A stretch of DNA of 9,688 bases from an uncultured Rhodobiaceae bacterium (GTDB lineage: Archaea > Thermoplasmatota > Poseidoniia > Poseidoniales > Poseidoniaceae): contig CALDQY010000217.1 of NCBI GenBank assembly GCA_937911445.1, positions 1 to 9,688 of the forward strand, read 5' to 3'. How positions within the stretch are numbered: position 1 is the first letter of the stretch; each line of letters starts with the position of its first letter. Positions 1 to 6,557 of this stretch are shown in pieces. The notes under the pieces are model-generated. The model made no database searches. It saw nothing but the letters and a program-made list of their open reading frames with translations, and was not told the DNA's origin. The position numbers were made by a program, and so were the translations under genes.

Positions 1-1
1 C

Positions 2-217
2 CACCTCAATGAGAACGGGATACAAGCTGTCATTCATTATGTCCCTCTTCATGAATCCCCCGTAGGAAGCGAACTTGGATATGGCCCCGAGAGTTTGCCT
101 GTGACTTCAAGAGCAGCGGCCTCTTTGATTCGATTACCGCTTCACCTTTCTATGGATGAAGAAGATATTGAGTATATCGTCAGGATTCTTCAAGAATTTT
201 ATCTTCCCCATGATTGA
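2..217 (+). CDS. wecE: dTDP-4-amino-4,6-dideoxygalactose transaminase (WecE/RffA-type), C-terminal fragment
   Basis: This is the last 71 codons of a PLP-dependent DegT/DnrJ/EryC1/StrS-family sugar aminotransferase. The reading frame is open from base 2 and stops with TGA at 215-217; the rest lies left of the window. Visible family signatures are the near-C-terminal block GIQAVIHYVPLHESPVG and then LPVTSRAAASLIRLPLH, followed by an acidic helix (MDEEDIEYIV). WecE/RffA enzymes carry the same order of elements (GI-AVFHY-PLH-SPAG, then S-RLLRLPL). These enzymes transfer an amino group from glutamate to C4 of dTDP-4-keto-6-deoxyglucose, the product of RmlA and RmlB encoded just downstream, so the context fits. 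The PLP lysine and the active-site half are not in the window, so 4-amino versus 3-amino regiochemistry rests on the tail alone. The 3' end overlaps the convergent membrane-protein gene by 38 bp. Confidence 0.8.
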   Translation, partial: HLNENGIQAVIHYVPLHESPVGSELGYGPESLPVTSRAAASLIRLPLHLSMDEEDIEYIVRILQEFYLPHD

Positions 218-887
218 GTGTTTCAAGGGAGAAACGTGCTGCATAGAACAACAACACCCCAAGTATGGGTGCACTGATGAATTTTATCCAATTCTGCACG
301 ATTTCATCGATTTCAAATGCTGTGTTGGCATATGGTTCTCCTGAAAGTGTCAAACCAACTGCATGAACACCAACAAAACAACCGAACAAAACAGCCATCG
401 TTTGGGTATCTTTTTCCAGCTTGACACGATCCATCAACATGCCAAGAACGATAAAAATCAGAACGCTTCCTGTGCTGAATTCAGTAAAAATACACAAAAG
501 CAATTCGTGAGTAAGACTTAGACTAATCATGATGTTCCTGTAAAGAGTTGATGCGGGTAATTCGATTGATTCAGAAAGCAGAGCGAGCATGAAGCATACC
601 GTCAACAAAAATAATCCGTTGCTCAGACTTTCGTTAACGTTGACAACAACACCAAAGAAGTACAGGATAAAACCAAGATACCAGTAACGATTGTCCTGTA
701 AGATTCTACGATCTTTGAAAACACTCCTCTGAACGAGTATTCCAACCATTGTGATTGGTGCGTAAAAGGATACATCTGGGGTAAATAAAAGTATGAACAT
801 CAAAAATGGAGTGATGTATGCCAACAAATCGGCAACTGAATCCTTGCTTAGCAGCGATAAAAACTGAGATTTTTCCGCTGTTCGCAC
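180..887 (-). CDS. Polytopic membrane protein of unknown function
   Basis: I do not recognise this 235-residue protein. It is strongly hydrophobic, with about seven or eight likely membrane helices near residues 20-37, 40-53, 67-83, 90-106, 117-135, 138-152, 163-181 and 201-218. A basic cytoplasmic-type loop lies around residues 54-66 (RSVFKDRRILQDNR) and an acidic tail ends the protein. The start is GTG at 887, supported by a GGGAG Shine-Dalgarno sequence at 892-896 four bases upstream. It is transcribed divergently from rmlA and shares its promoter region, where the DtxR-like inverted repeat lies about 30-45 bases from this start. It converges on the aminotransferase gene and overlaps its last 38 bp. 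The neighbourhood would allow a role in glycan export or in metal-responsive physiology, but no motif supports either. Its length, hydrophobic pattern and SD make it a real gene. Confidence 0.75.
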   Translation of the reverse strand: MRTAEKSQFLSLLSKDSVADLLAYITPFLMFILLFTPDVSFYAPITMVGILVQRSVFKDRRILQDNRYWYLGFILYFFGVVVNVNESLSNGLFLLTVCFMLALLSESIELPASTLYRNIMISLSLTHELLLCIFTEFSTGSVLIFIVLGMLMDRVKLEKDTQTMAVLFGCFVGVHAVGLTLSGEPYANTAFEIDEIVQNWIKFISAPILGVLLFYAARFSLETLNHGEDKILEES

Positions 888-908
888 AAATCTCCCAATC
901 GGTGTTTC

Positions 909-920
909 TAATTAAATTTA
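909..920. promoter_or_regulatory. A/T-rich TATA-like element of the divergent promoter
   Basis: The stretch TAATTAAATTTA lies in the 68-base gap between the divergent starts at 887 (-) and 956 (+). It is the only long A/T run there. For rmlA, a TATA centre near 915 would place an archaeal transcription start near 940, giving a leader of roughly 15 nt with no obvious Shine-Dalgarno site. Read on the other strand (TTTAATTA), it would start the membrane-protein transcript close to its GTG. No bacterial -35/-10 pair is evident. Assignment is by position and composition only. Confidence 0.4.
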
Positions 921-932
921 GGTAAACCTAAA
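917..932. promoter_or_regulatory. Perfect inverted repeat, DtxR/IdeR-like metal-regulator operator
   Basis: The sequence TTTAGGTAAACCTAAA is a perfect 7-bp inverted repeat (TTTAGGT / ACCTAAA) with a 2-bp centre. Its inner 14 bases (TTAGGTAAACCTAA) match 12 of 14 positions of the classical DtxR-type half TTAGGTTAGCCTAA, with both TTAGG and CCTAA arms intact and the same 4-bp spacing. DtxR/IdeR/MntR-family repressors bind such sites with Fe(II) or Mn(II) as co-repressor in bacteria and archaea. The repeat overlaps the putative TATA element and would cover the initiation zone of rmlA, and possibly of the divergent membrane gene, as expected for a repressor site. I found no second copy in the window; the iron operon's own promoter lies outside it. 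Confidence 0.55.
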
Positions 933-955
933 AATGTGGTTCCTCTGGGCTGGTC

Positions 956-1735
956 ATGCCAAAGTCAGAGGACATTTGTGGTGTGGTTCTCGCTGGAGGG
1001 TGGGGCACTCGCTTAATGCCACTGACAACCTCAACAAACAAACATCTTCTGCCGGTCTACGACGAACCCATGATCTGCAAATCCATTGCTACACTTGCAC
1101 GTATGGGCATCAAAGAAATCATGATCGTTCTTGGTGGATATTCAGGAAATTCATTTTTTGCTCTCCTTGGTGATGGGCATCGATTTGGGTTGGACATTCG
1201 TTATGCATACCAAGAGCAAGCAGGGGGAATTGCAGAGGCCCTTCGATTGACCAAAGGATTCGTAGGCTCACGAAATGTTGCTGTAATCCTTGGCGATAAT
1301 GTGTTCGAACAATCGATGAGAAGTTATGCAGTGGATTTCGTGAGTGATGATGCACATGATTGTTACCTCTTCCTAAAACCCGTTAAGGATCCTAGCTCTT
1401 TTGGAATTGCATGGATTGACGGTACAGGTCGAATTGTGAACATGGAAGAAAAGCCTGAGGCATCAGATTCAAATCTCGCAATTACAGGTTTGTACATGTA
1501 TACTCCGCGTGTTTTCGATATGATTGACGAAATCCTCGAGACCACAGGATACTCCAATAGGGGAGAATTGGAAATCACCGACATCAACAGATTGTTCATG
1601 ATGAAGGACAGGGCAAAGGGATGCTATTTTGATTCTCATTGGGCGGACTGCGGAACAATAGACGCATTACTTGAAACATCCGTCCTCATGAAAAAATGGG
1701 ACTTGGGCCCTTGGCTACCATCGGCGAGTGAATAG
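956..1735 (+). CDS. rmlA: Glucose-1-phosphate thymidylyltransferase (short RmlA-type nucleotidyltransferase)
   Basis: This 259-residue cytoplasmic enzyme is predicted to join dTTP and glucose-1-phosphate into dTDP-glucose, the first step of dTDP-deoxysugar synthesis. Family motifs appear in order: the nucleotide-binding loop VVLAGGWGTRLMPLT (residues 10-24), the substrate lysine in NKHLLPVYDEPMI (28-40), QEQAGGIAEAL (86-96), the metal-site ILGDN (111-115), EEKPE (164-168), TGLYMY (177-182), RGELEITDINR (202-212) and WADCGT (229-234). The AGGIAEAL segment departs from the PRGLAQAF of classical bacterial RmlA, and WADCGT replaces the usual WLDTGT. The length is a little short of the ~290 residues of tetrameric RmlA, with a shortened C-terminus. 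ATG 956 puts the glycine loop at the expected distance; an in-frame stop at 929-931 rules out a longer form. No clear Shine-Dalgarno precedes it. It is followed by rmlB after one base. A related sugar-nucleotide specificity cannot be excluded. Confidence 0.88.
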   Translation: MPKSEDICGVVLAGGWGTRLMPLTTSTNKHLLPVYDEPMICKSIATLARMGIKEIMIVLGGYSGNSFFALLGDGHRFGLDIRYAYQEQAGGIAEALRLTKGFVGSRNVAVILGDNVFEQSMRSYAVDFVSDDAHDCYLFLKPVKDPSSFGIAWIDGTGRIVNMEEKPEASDSNLAITGLYMYTPRVFDMIDEILETTGYSNRGELEITDINRLFMMKDRAKGCYFDSHWADCGTIDALLETSVLMKKWDLGPWLPSASE

Positions 1736-1736
1736 A

Positions 1737-2780
1737 ATGAGGATACTTGTCACAGGGGGTTGTGGTTTCATCGGAAACCATGTCGTGCGCAATGGCTTGT
1801 TGATCCCAGGTGTTGAATCAATCATCAACTTAGACGCATTAACGTATTCAGGCCACGCTGAAAACCTTAACGACATCGATGATGAGAGGTATACATTCGT
1901 TTATGGGTCGATTAACGACTTTGACCTTGTAAGCAAAATACTCAATGATCATCAAATCGATGTCATCCTTCATCTTGCGGCAGAGAGTCATGTTGACCGC
2001 TCGATCAATTCGGTCCAACCTTTCATCGAAACCAACATTGATGGGACACGCGTTCTTCTCGAAAGTGTCCTTGCTTCCAAGCAAAAAGGACATATCGTTC
2101 ATTTTGTCAATGTCTCAACCGACGAAGTTTATGGCTCTCTAGGCCCTGATGATGAACCGTTTACGGAAGATACACCTTTGAACCCTAAGAACCCATATGC
2201 TGCATCAAAAGCCGCTGCGGATATGCTAGTTCAATCATTTGTCAACACCCATGAATTGTCTGCAATCACAACAAGATGTTCCAATAATTACGGGCCACGT
2301 CAATTTCCTGAAAAGCTCATACCACTGATGACACTGAATGCTCTCAACGATAAAATGTTACCAATTTATGGAGATGGAAAACAAATACGCGATTGGATTC
2401 ATGTCGACGATCACGCAAACGGGATTCTTTGCGCCATGCTTGCATTGTTTGTTGGAAAAATCGAAACCGGAGAAGTATTCAACTTCGGAGCAAACAACGA
2501 ACAACAAAACATCACCATCGTTCGAAGTATCCTTTCTCAAACGAATGCAAATGAATCGTTGATGGAGCACGTTAACGATCGACCTGGTCATGACCGGAGA
2601 TATGCGATGGGATATGAGAAGGCGAGCAGAGTGCTTGGTTGGAAGCCAGAAATCGACTGGGCAACAGGCTTGTCTGAAACCATTGAGTGGTATCGTATCA
2701 ATACAGCATGGACCGATTCAATCACGTCTGGTCAATACAAAGAGTACATTCGCACACAGTACGGTCATCTCGCCAAATGA
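1737..2780 (+). CDS. rmlB: dTDP-glucose 4,6-dehydratase
   Basis: RmlB is an NAD+-dependent extended short-chain dehydrogenase that converts dTDP-glucose to dTDP-4-keto-6-deoxyglucose. Counting from ATG 1737 (347 residues), the Rossmann glycine motif TGGCGFIG is at 6-13 and DALTYSG at about 33-39. LAAESHVDRSI is at 80-90 and STDEVYG at 127-133, supplying the Thr-Asp-Glu catalytic trio. The YAASK motif at 154-158 holds the catalytic Tyr and Lys. RCSNNYGPRQFPEKLIP is at about 180-196, YGDGKQIRDWIHVDDH at 211-226, and the nucleotide-binding RPGHDRRY at 282-289. All catalytic residues are present and the length is typical. ATG 1737 gives the canonical MRILVTGG start, one base after the rmlA stop; GTG 1728 would add three residues and overlap rmlA by 8 bp. 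The stop is one base from the stop of the convergent HugZ-like gene. Partner genes rmlC and rmlD are not in the window, consistent with diversion to an amino sugar. Confidence 0.95.
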   Translation: MRILVTGGCGFIGNHVVRNGLLIPGVESIINLDALTYSGHAENLNDIDDERYTFVYGSINDFDLVSKILNDHQIDVILHLAAESHVDRSINSVQPFIETNIDGTRVLLESVLASKQKGHIVHFVNVSTDEVYGSLGPDDEPFTEDTPLNPKNPYAASKAAADMLVQSFVNTHELSAITTRCSNNYGPRQFPEKLIPLMTLNALNDKMLPIYGDGKQIRDWIHVDDHANGILCAMLALFVGKIETGEVFNFGANNEQQNITIVRSILSQTNANESLMEHVNDRPGHDRRYAMGYEKASRVLGWKPEIDWATGLSETIEWYRINTAWTDSITSGQYKEYIRTQYGHLAK

Positions 2781-2781
2781 T

Positions 2782-3615
2782 TCAATTGCTCATCATTTTT
2801 CGAGCCTTTTTGACCATCCGAACCAGTTCAATTCTTGCTTCATCGGAGTCCGTTACATCCGATTCAAACGCAAGCCGAATCGGTTTTTGCTCTGAATCGA
2901 CCGTTGCCATCATCTCAAACCCGTAGCGGTCGATATGCGTCATGACTGCATCGGAAGCATCTGTTGCTTTACTCATCGTTTTACAATACAACAAGAGGGC
3001 GTCAGCATGATCTTCATTCATGTGTGTTATGATGTCATCAGAGTAGTCAGACATCGGGTCTGGCTCTGCAGTTTTCCACTTTGATTGATTCACCCAAGAC
3101 ATCCTTCCAAAGCCTCCAATGTAACGGACAGATTGCACATCTAATTTGAAAAAGGAAAAGTCTTCCCAATCTGCATAAACACTGGCACTTTCATGAGCTT
3201 GTAAAAACGAATTCTTGACAGACTCTCTCTCTTGCTTTGAGACTTCAAGGCATTCACCTACCAATGTGACTCTACTCAATGCAAGCGGATTACCTGTACC
3301 TGTTTCTGCAATCAGCAAAGACGCCTTTCCATTTGCGTTGAGGTTTTTTGTATGCTCCGCTAATTGACTTAAGAGGAATATTGGGCTACCTCCATGCATC
3401 GCATAGGTTACAAAGGAACCATAGGGATGCCCTTCTGATTTCTCAGAAATTGTACATAAGGTCGCCACATCCATTTTTTCAGTTAGTGTTCTTGCATCTT
3501 CGGCGTGGCTCGGTCTCGCCACATTTCGGTCATACAACAATTCTGGTCTTGTTGAACCGTCTGCTGTCGGAGATGCATGCTTTGTAAATTTCTTTTTCTC
3601 TTGGTGTTCTGTCAT
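2782..3615 (-). CDS. HugZ/HutZ-like haem-utilisation protein: split-barrel domain plus DUF2470
   Basis: This 277-residue cytoplasmic protein joins a pyridoxamine-phosphate-oxidase-like FMN-binding split barrel (roughly residues 35-182) to a C-terminal DUF2470 domain (about 188-272). Barrel signatures are GHPYGSFVTYA, SPIFLLSQLAEHTKNL, NPLALSRVTLVGE and the block VRYIGGFGRMSWV. DUF2470 is marked by HMNEDHADALLLYC and IDRYGFEM. HugZ and HutZ bind haem and are implicated in releasing its iron. DUF2470 versions also include plant and cyanobacterial proteins such as the glutamyl-tRNA-reductase-binding protein, so tetrapyrrole handling is the safest shared role. I cannot assign the haem ligand by eye. 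It is the last gene of the ABC-transporter run, which supports intracellular haem use. ATG 3615 is one base after the ATPase stop, in the same TAG-A-ATG arrangement seen at rmlA/rmlB; GTG 3624 would add three residues and overlap the ATPase gene by 8 bp. Confidence 0.85.
   Translation of the reverse strand: MTEHQEKKKFTKHASPTADGSTRPELLYDRNVARPSHAEDARTLTEKMDVATLCTISEKSEGHPYGSFVTYAMHGGSPIFLLSQLAEHTKNLNANGKASLLIAETGTGNPLALSRVTLVGECLEVSKQERESVKNSFLQAHESASVYADWEDFSFFKLDVQSVRYIGGFGRMSWVNQSKWKTAEPDPMSDYSDDIITHMNEDHADALLLYCKTMSKATDASDAVMTHIDRYGFEMMATVDSEQKPIRLAFESDVTDSDEARIELVRMVKKARKMMSN
2796..2811 (+). terminator. Possible oligo-T terminator of the rmlAB transcript
   Basis: Two T5 runs (2796-2800 and 2807-2811) follow the rmlB stop by 15-31 bases, inside the 3' end of the convergent HugZ-like gene. 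Archaeal RNA polymerase can terminate at U-rich tracts without a hairpin. No hairpin is visible and the runs are short, so this is tentative. No comparable T-run follows the HugZ-like stop on the other strand. Confidence 0.25.
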
Positions 3616-3616
3616 T

Positions 3617-4420
3617 CTACTCACGCTCTTGTTCTTGTGTTATTTCATCTTTAATGATAATTTGAATTGGTCCCCACGGAGGGATGTAAACCTCTGATGA
3701 TACCCTGAATACTTCTGCAATATTTTTTGGAGTTAAAACGTCAATAGGCGCCCCGTTGGCCACAATCTCACCGTTGGATAACAAAACGATACGATCTGCA
3801 AATCTTGATGCAATGTTAATGTCATGAATTGCTAAAAGTGCAGATCGAGGGTTCTCTTTATCTGAAACGAGCGACTTTATTTTTTTCATTACTTGGATTT
3901 GATTGTTGAGATCTAAATCACTGGTTGGTTCATCGAGCAAGAACAAACGGGGTTGTTGCGCAATGGCTTTTGCAATGATCACACGTTGACGTTCTCCCCC
4001 TGAGAGCATGTTGAATTTGCGAAACGCAAATTCCTCTAAACCAAAGTATCGGAGCGTGTTGCTTACAATCTCACGGTCGTTTTTACTGATCATCCAATTG
4101 ATGTACGGTTTTCGACCCAACATGACAACATCGAAAACGTCAATGGAGAATCCTGTTCTAACAGACTGTGGGACGTAAGCGACGAGTTTTGACAATTCAA
4201 CTTGGTTCAAATCACTAAGACTCTTCGAATCCAGTTCAAGCTTCATCGATGTTGATGGTAGAATCTTGTTAATGCACTTCAACAATGTGGATTTTCCTGC
4301 TCCATTTACCCCTAAAACACATACGAGTTCATTTTCAAGGACCCCAAGTTCCAAATTTTTCAGAACTTCATGTGCTCCATATTGGAACGAAAGTCCTTTG
4401 ATTTCAAGAAGATTGGTCAT
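3617..4420 (-). CDS. Iron/haem/cobalamin-type ABC transporter ATP-binding protein (FepC/BtuD family)
   Basis: This 267-residue ATPase should power the adjacent FecCD-type permease at the cytoplasmic face. All nucleotide-binding elements are intact: Walker A GVNGAGKST (37-45), Q-loop YVPQS (82-86), signature LSGGERQ (139-145), Walker B RLFLLDEP (158-165), D-loop SDLD (167-170) and the switch histidine in LLAIHDIN (195-202). The region VVMLGRKPYINW (98-109) after the Q-loop is typical of iron-siderophore and vitamin B12 importers. ATG 4420 lies 4 bases after the permease stop, with a GAGGAG Shine-Dalgarno at 4429-4434, eight bases upstream. The gene abuts the HugZ-like gene by one base. The tail is rich in Glu and Gln (QEQERE). 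The substrate is not readable from the ATPase; ferric chelate, haem or cobalamin are all handled by this family. Confidence 0.95.
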   Translation of the reverse strand: MTNLLEIKGLSFQYGAHEVLKNLELGVLENELVCVLGVNGAGKSTLLKCINKILPSTSMKLELDSKSLSDLNQVELSKLVAYVPQSVRTGFSIDVFDVVMLGRKPYINWMISKNDREIVSNTLRYFGLEEFAFRKFNMLSGGERQRVIIAKAIAQQPRLFLLDEPTSDLDLNNQIQVMKKIKSLVSDKENPRSALLAIHDINIASRFADRIVLLSNGEIVANGAPIDVLTPKNIAEVFRVSSEVYIPPWGPIQIIIKDEITQEQERE

Positions 4421-4424
4421 TCCA

Positions 4425-5459
4425 TCAACTCCTCTTCCTTAGCAATAGATACATGAAAAATGGGCCTCCAATGACCGATAACATGACCCCGACTGGTATC
4501 ACAATCGGCGCAAATAATGTTCGGCCAAGAGTATCTGCTAAAATCATCAAAAATGAACCAAATACTGCCGAGCAAGGAATAAGTTTCCTGAAGTCATTAC
4601 CTACAATGAGGCGAGCCATGTGCGGGGCCGCCAAACCTACAAAACCAATCAAGCCTGTGAAAGCGATGACGATTGATGTCATGAATGCCGTTAGAATCAA
4701 AATATTTCTTCGGATTTGTCGGGGATTCACCCCTGTACTGATTGCAAACTCATCTCCGCCTAAAGTGAGAGCGTTGAGATCCCATGACCATTTCAGCGCA
4801 GTTGGAAGTAGTCCTAATACCACATAACTAATGTACAAAACATTGACCAAATCTGGTCTGGAAAGACTTCCAAATGACCAATGAGCAAGTTGAGAGAGTT
4901 GTTCGTCACTCGCAAAGTATTGAAGGGTTGAAACAATCGCTCCAGAGATGAATGTAATCGCAATGCCCACCAAGATATAGGTCTCTGCGGATATCGAATT
5001 CATATCACCCAATTTGATAATGATTCCAACAACGATTATAGAGAACAAGAAGGCATTTCCCACAACCATTAACTCAGGGATATTGACGACAGAATATCCA
5101 ACAATGATTGCTGTTGCAGCTCCTAAGGCGGCGCCTGAGGATACACCCAATGTTAATGGAGACACCAATGGATTCCCCAAACATCCCTGCATGAGTGCCC
5201 CGGCAGTCGCAAGAGCAACACCTGCAATTATTGCCATCAATACTCTTGGAAATCGAAGTTCCCAAATGATGTTTGATTGAAGAGTGGTGGCTTCATCCAT
5301 TCCCAGAATGATACGTGCTGTCTTCCACATGTCAAGGCTCGAAGAAGACCCCTGTCCGAGCGCGACTATGGAAAGAAAAAGAGTTGAAACACACAAGAGG
5401 ATAATCCAAAAGATTTGTTTCTTAGAATTTTGAATATGTTTCACTGATAGCGTGTCCAT
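4425..5459 (-). CDS. FecCD/BtuC-family ABC transporter permease
   Basis: This 344-residue integral membrane protein has the length and pattern of the ten-helix FecCD/BtuC/HmuU permeases, which work as homodimers. After a first helix at about residues 16-35 comes the family block LRFPRVLMAIIAGVALATAG (68-87), then GALMQGCLGNPLVSPLTLGV (87-106) and SSGAALGA (107-114). Later come HWSFGSLS (193-200), the coupling-helix region GLIGFVGLAAPHMARLIVG (269-287), DTLGR (309-313) and the C-terminal IPVGVMLSVIGGPFFMYLLL (321-340). It starts at ATG 5459, with GGTGAT at 5466-5471 as a good Shine-Dalgarno site six bases upstream. It sits three bases after the binding-protein stop and four before the ATPase start, so all three are probably co-translated. 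Nothing is missing from the family core. Which metal complex it carries cannot be decided from the sequence. Confidence 0.95.
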   Translation of the reverse strand: MDTLSVKHIQNSKKQIFWIILLCVSTLFLSIVALGQGSSSSLDMWKTARIILGMDEATTLQSNIIWELRFPRVLMAIIAGVALATAGALMQGCLGNPLVSPLTLGVSSGAALGAATAIIVGYSVVNIPELMVVGNAFLFSIIVVGIIIKLGDMNSISAETYILVGIAITFISGAIVSTLQYFASDEQLSQLAHWSFGSLSRPDLVNVLYISYVVLGLLPTALKWSWDLNALTLGGDEFAISTGVNPRQIRRNILILTAFMTSIVIAFTGLIGFVGLAAPHMARLIVGNDFRKLIPCSAVFGSFLMILADTLGRTLFAPIVIPVGVMLSVIGGPFFMYLLLRKRS

Positions 5460-5462
5460 ACT

Positions 5463-6557
5463 CTAATCACCACTTGACAGGCATACAAATTTCCCAACTC
5501 GTTCGGCATTGTGGTAATTCAGAAAATAATCGTCAAGATATTTGTCTGTATCAACGTCATCAAAAAGCGATGGATGGAAATATTTTGCTAAATATGGAAG
5601 GCCATGAATCATCATCGGTCCAGCAAATTCCCCTGCCATGATCAACATCCGATCATCAACAACAGCGTTGATGTCATCAAAACCAGGTCTTGATGAAATG
5701 AAATCCATGTGCGTACCACATTTATCATCGACGTCAAAATCATTGTAACCAATTTCGAAGGTAATTCCATCGAACATCAAAACATCTGGATTTGCGTCTA
5801 TGATCGCCTCCATGTCAACGTGAGTCGTGTGTCCAGGCAAGTCGGCAAAGACGTTTATTCCGCCTGCTCTTTCGATGATGTCCGTCCACTGTGATGTACC
5901 CGTTAGAACAACAGGATCTCTCGTCAATGATGCATGATGTTCCATGACTACATTTGGCTTGAGCGAGTCGTCAATTCCAGAAATTCGCTCTTCGACCATA
6001 TTCTCAATCTCTTCAAACTCTTCGAAGATCTCCTTTGCTTCCTGTTCTTTACCAAACAATTTCGCTAAAACTGCAATTTCCTGTTCAAGTGTATCGTACT
6101 TGTAAAAATCCAATGCGAGAACCTTGATCCCAACTGGTTCGAGTTTGTCGCGGATGGCTCCGGTGTCAACCATACCATTGCTCGCGAAAACAATGTAGAC
6201 ATCCGGATAGCAATCGAGAAGCGCCTCAAAGTCGATTTCTGAATGCGCTGATAATTGAACGAGAGGTATTTCAGTAAATTCCGGCCAAATTGTTTCATCT
6301 TGAAAATCTCCAGATGCGCCAACAATCACATCGAGATCAATGTCGAGCATTCGCATCACTGTACCTGCGTATGTATTTGTAATTACAACACGACTCGGAG
6401 ATTCCTCGAAACGATGTTCAATATCATTTGAATCAACAACAACAAGATTGCCACTGTGTTGAGATTCATCGTTCGACGTGGAATAATGCCAAACTCCAAT
6501 TGTGCACAGGACGATCAACGTAGCTTGAACAATTGCGATAAAGTGTCCATTAGACAT
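5463..6557 (-). CDS. Membrane-anchored class III substrate-binding protein of the iron/haem ABC importer
   Basis: This 364-residue protein is a periplasmic-binding-protein-2 (FepB/BtuF/FhuD-like) receptor. A single N-terminal helix (FIAIVQATLIVLCTIGVWHY, about residues 6-25) is followed by an acidic linker. The cysteine in IVLC lacks a lipobox, so this looks like an uncleaved or signal-peptidase-I-type anchor rather than a lipoprotein. Lobe 1 runs from about 37 (VVVDSNDIEHRF) through SEIDFEALLDCYPDVYIVF. A long acidic bridging helix follows (about 157-193, EAKEIFEEFEEIENMVEE). Lobe 2 includes THVDMEAIIDANPDVLMFDG and ends with GLPYLAKYFHPSLFDD. Three tandem ATGs occur at 6563, 6560 and 6557. 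GGAGGG at 6564-6569 directly abuts the first, so the third, six bases away, is the best start. The gene overlaps the upstream surface-protein gene by 8 bp, pointing to coupling. The ligand is inferred from neighbours as a ferric complex or haem. Confidence 0.9.
   Translation of the reverse strand: MSNGHFIAIVQATLIVLCTIGVWHYSTSNDESQHSGNLVVVDSNDIEHRFEESPSRVVITNTYAGTVMRMLDIDLDVIVGASGDFQDETIWPEFTEIPLVQLSAHSEIDFEALLDCYPDVYIVFASNGMVDTGAIRDKLEPVGIKVLALDFYKYDTLEQEIAVLAKLFGKEQEAKEIFEEFEEIENMVEERISGIDDSLKPNVVMEHHASLTRDPVVLTGTSQWTDIIERAGGINVFADLPGHTTHVDMEAIIDANPDVLMFDGITFEIGYNDFDVDDKCGTHMDFISSRPGFDDINAVVDDRMLIMAGEFAGPMMIHGLPYLAKYFHPSLFDDVDTDKYLDDYFLNYHNAERVGKFVCLSSGD

Noticed and set aside
219..235. GTTTC-GAAAC inverted repeat after the aminotransferase stop, as a terminator
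   Set aside because: Only a 5-bp stem with no T-run, inside the convergent membrane-protein gene; likely chance.
156..344. 62-codon open frame on the + strand
   Set aside because: It begins inside the aminotransferase tail in another frame and runs antisense to the membrane-protein gene.
934..1173. Open frame starting at ATG 934 immediately after the inverted repeat
   Set aside because: It runs out of frame through the start of rmlA, whose frame carries all nucleotidyltransferase motifs; the product is low-complexity nonsense with no family features.
4453..4827. 124-codon open frame on the + strand inside the permease gene
   Set aside because: Antisense shadow of a clearly conserved FecCD permease; no ribosome-binding site and composition typical of reverse-complemented membrane codons.
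5463..6557. Lipoprotein anchor at the N-terminal cysteine of the binding protein
   Set aside because: The residues before the cysteine (IVL) do not fit a lipobox, which needs a small residue at -1; a transmembrane anchor is more likely.
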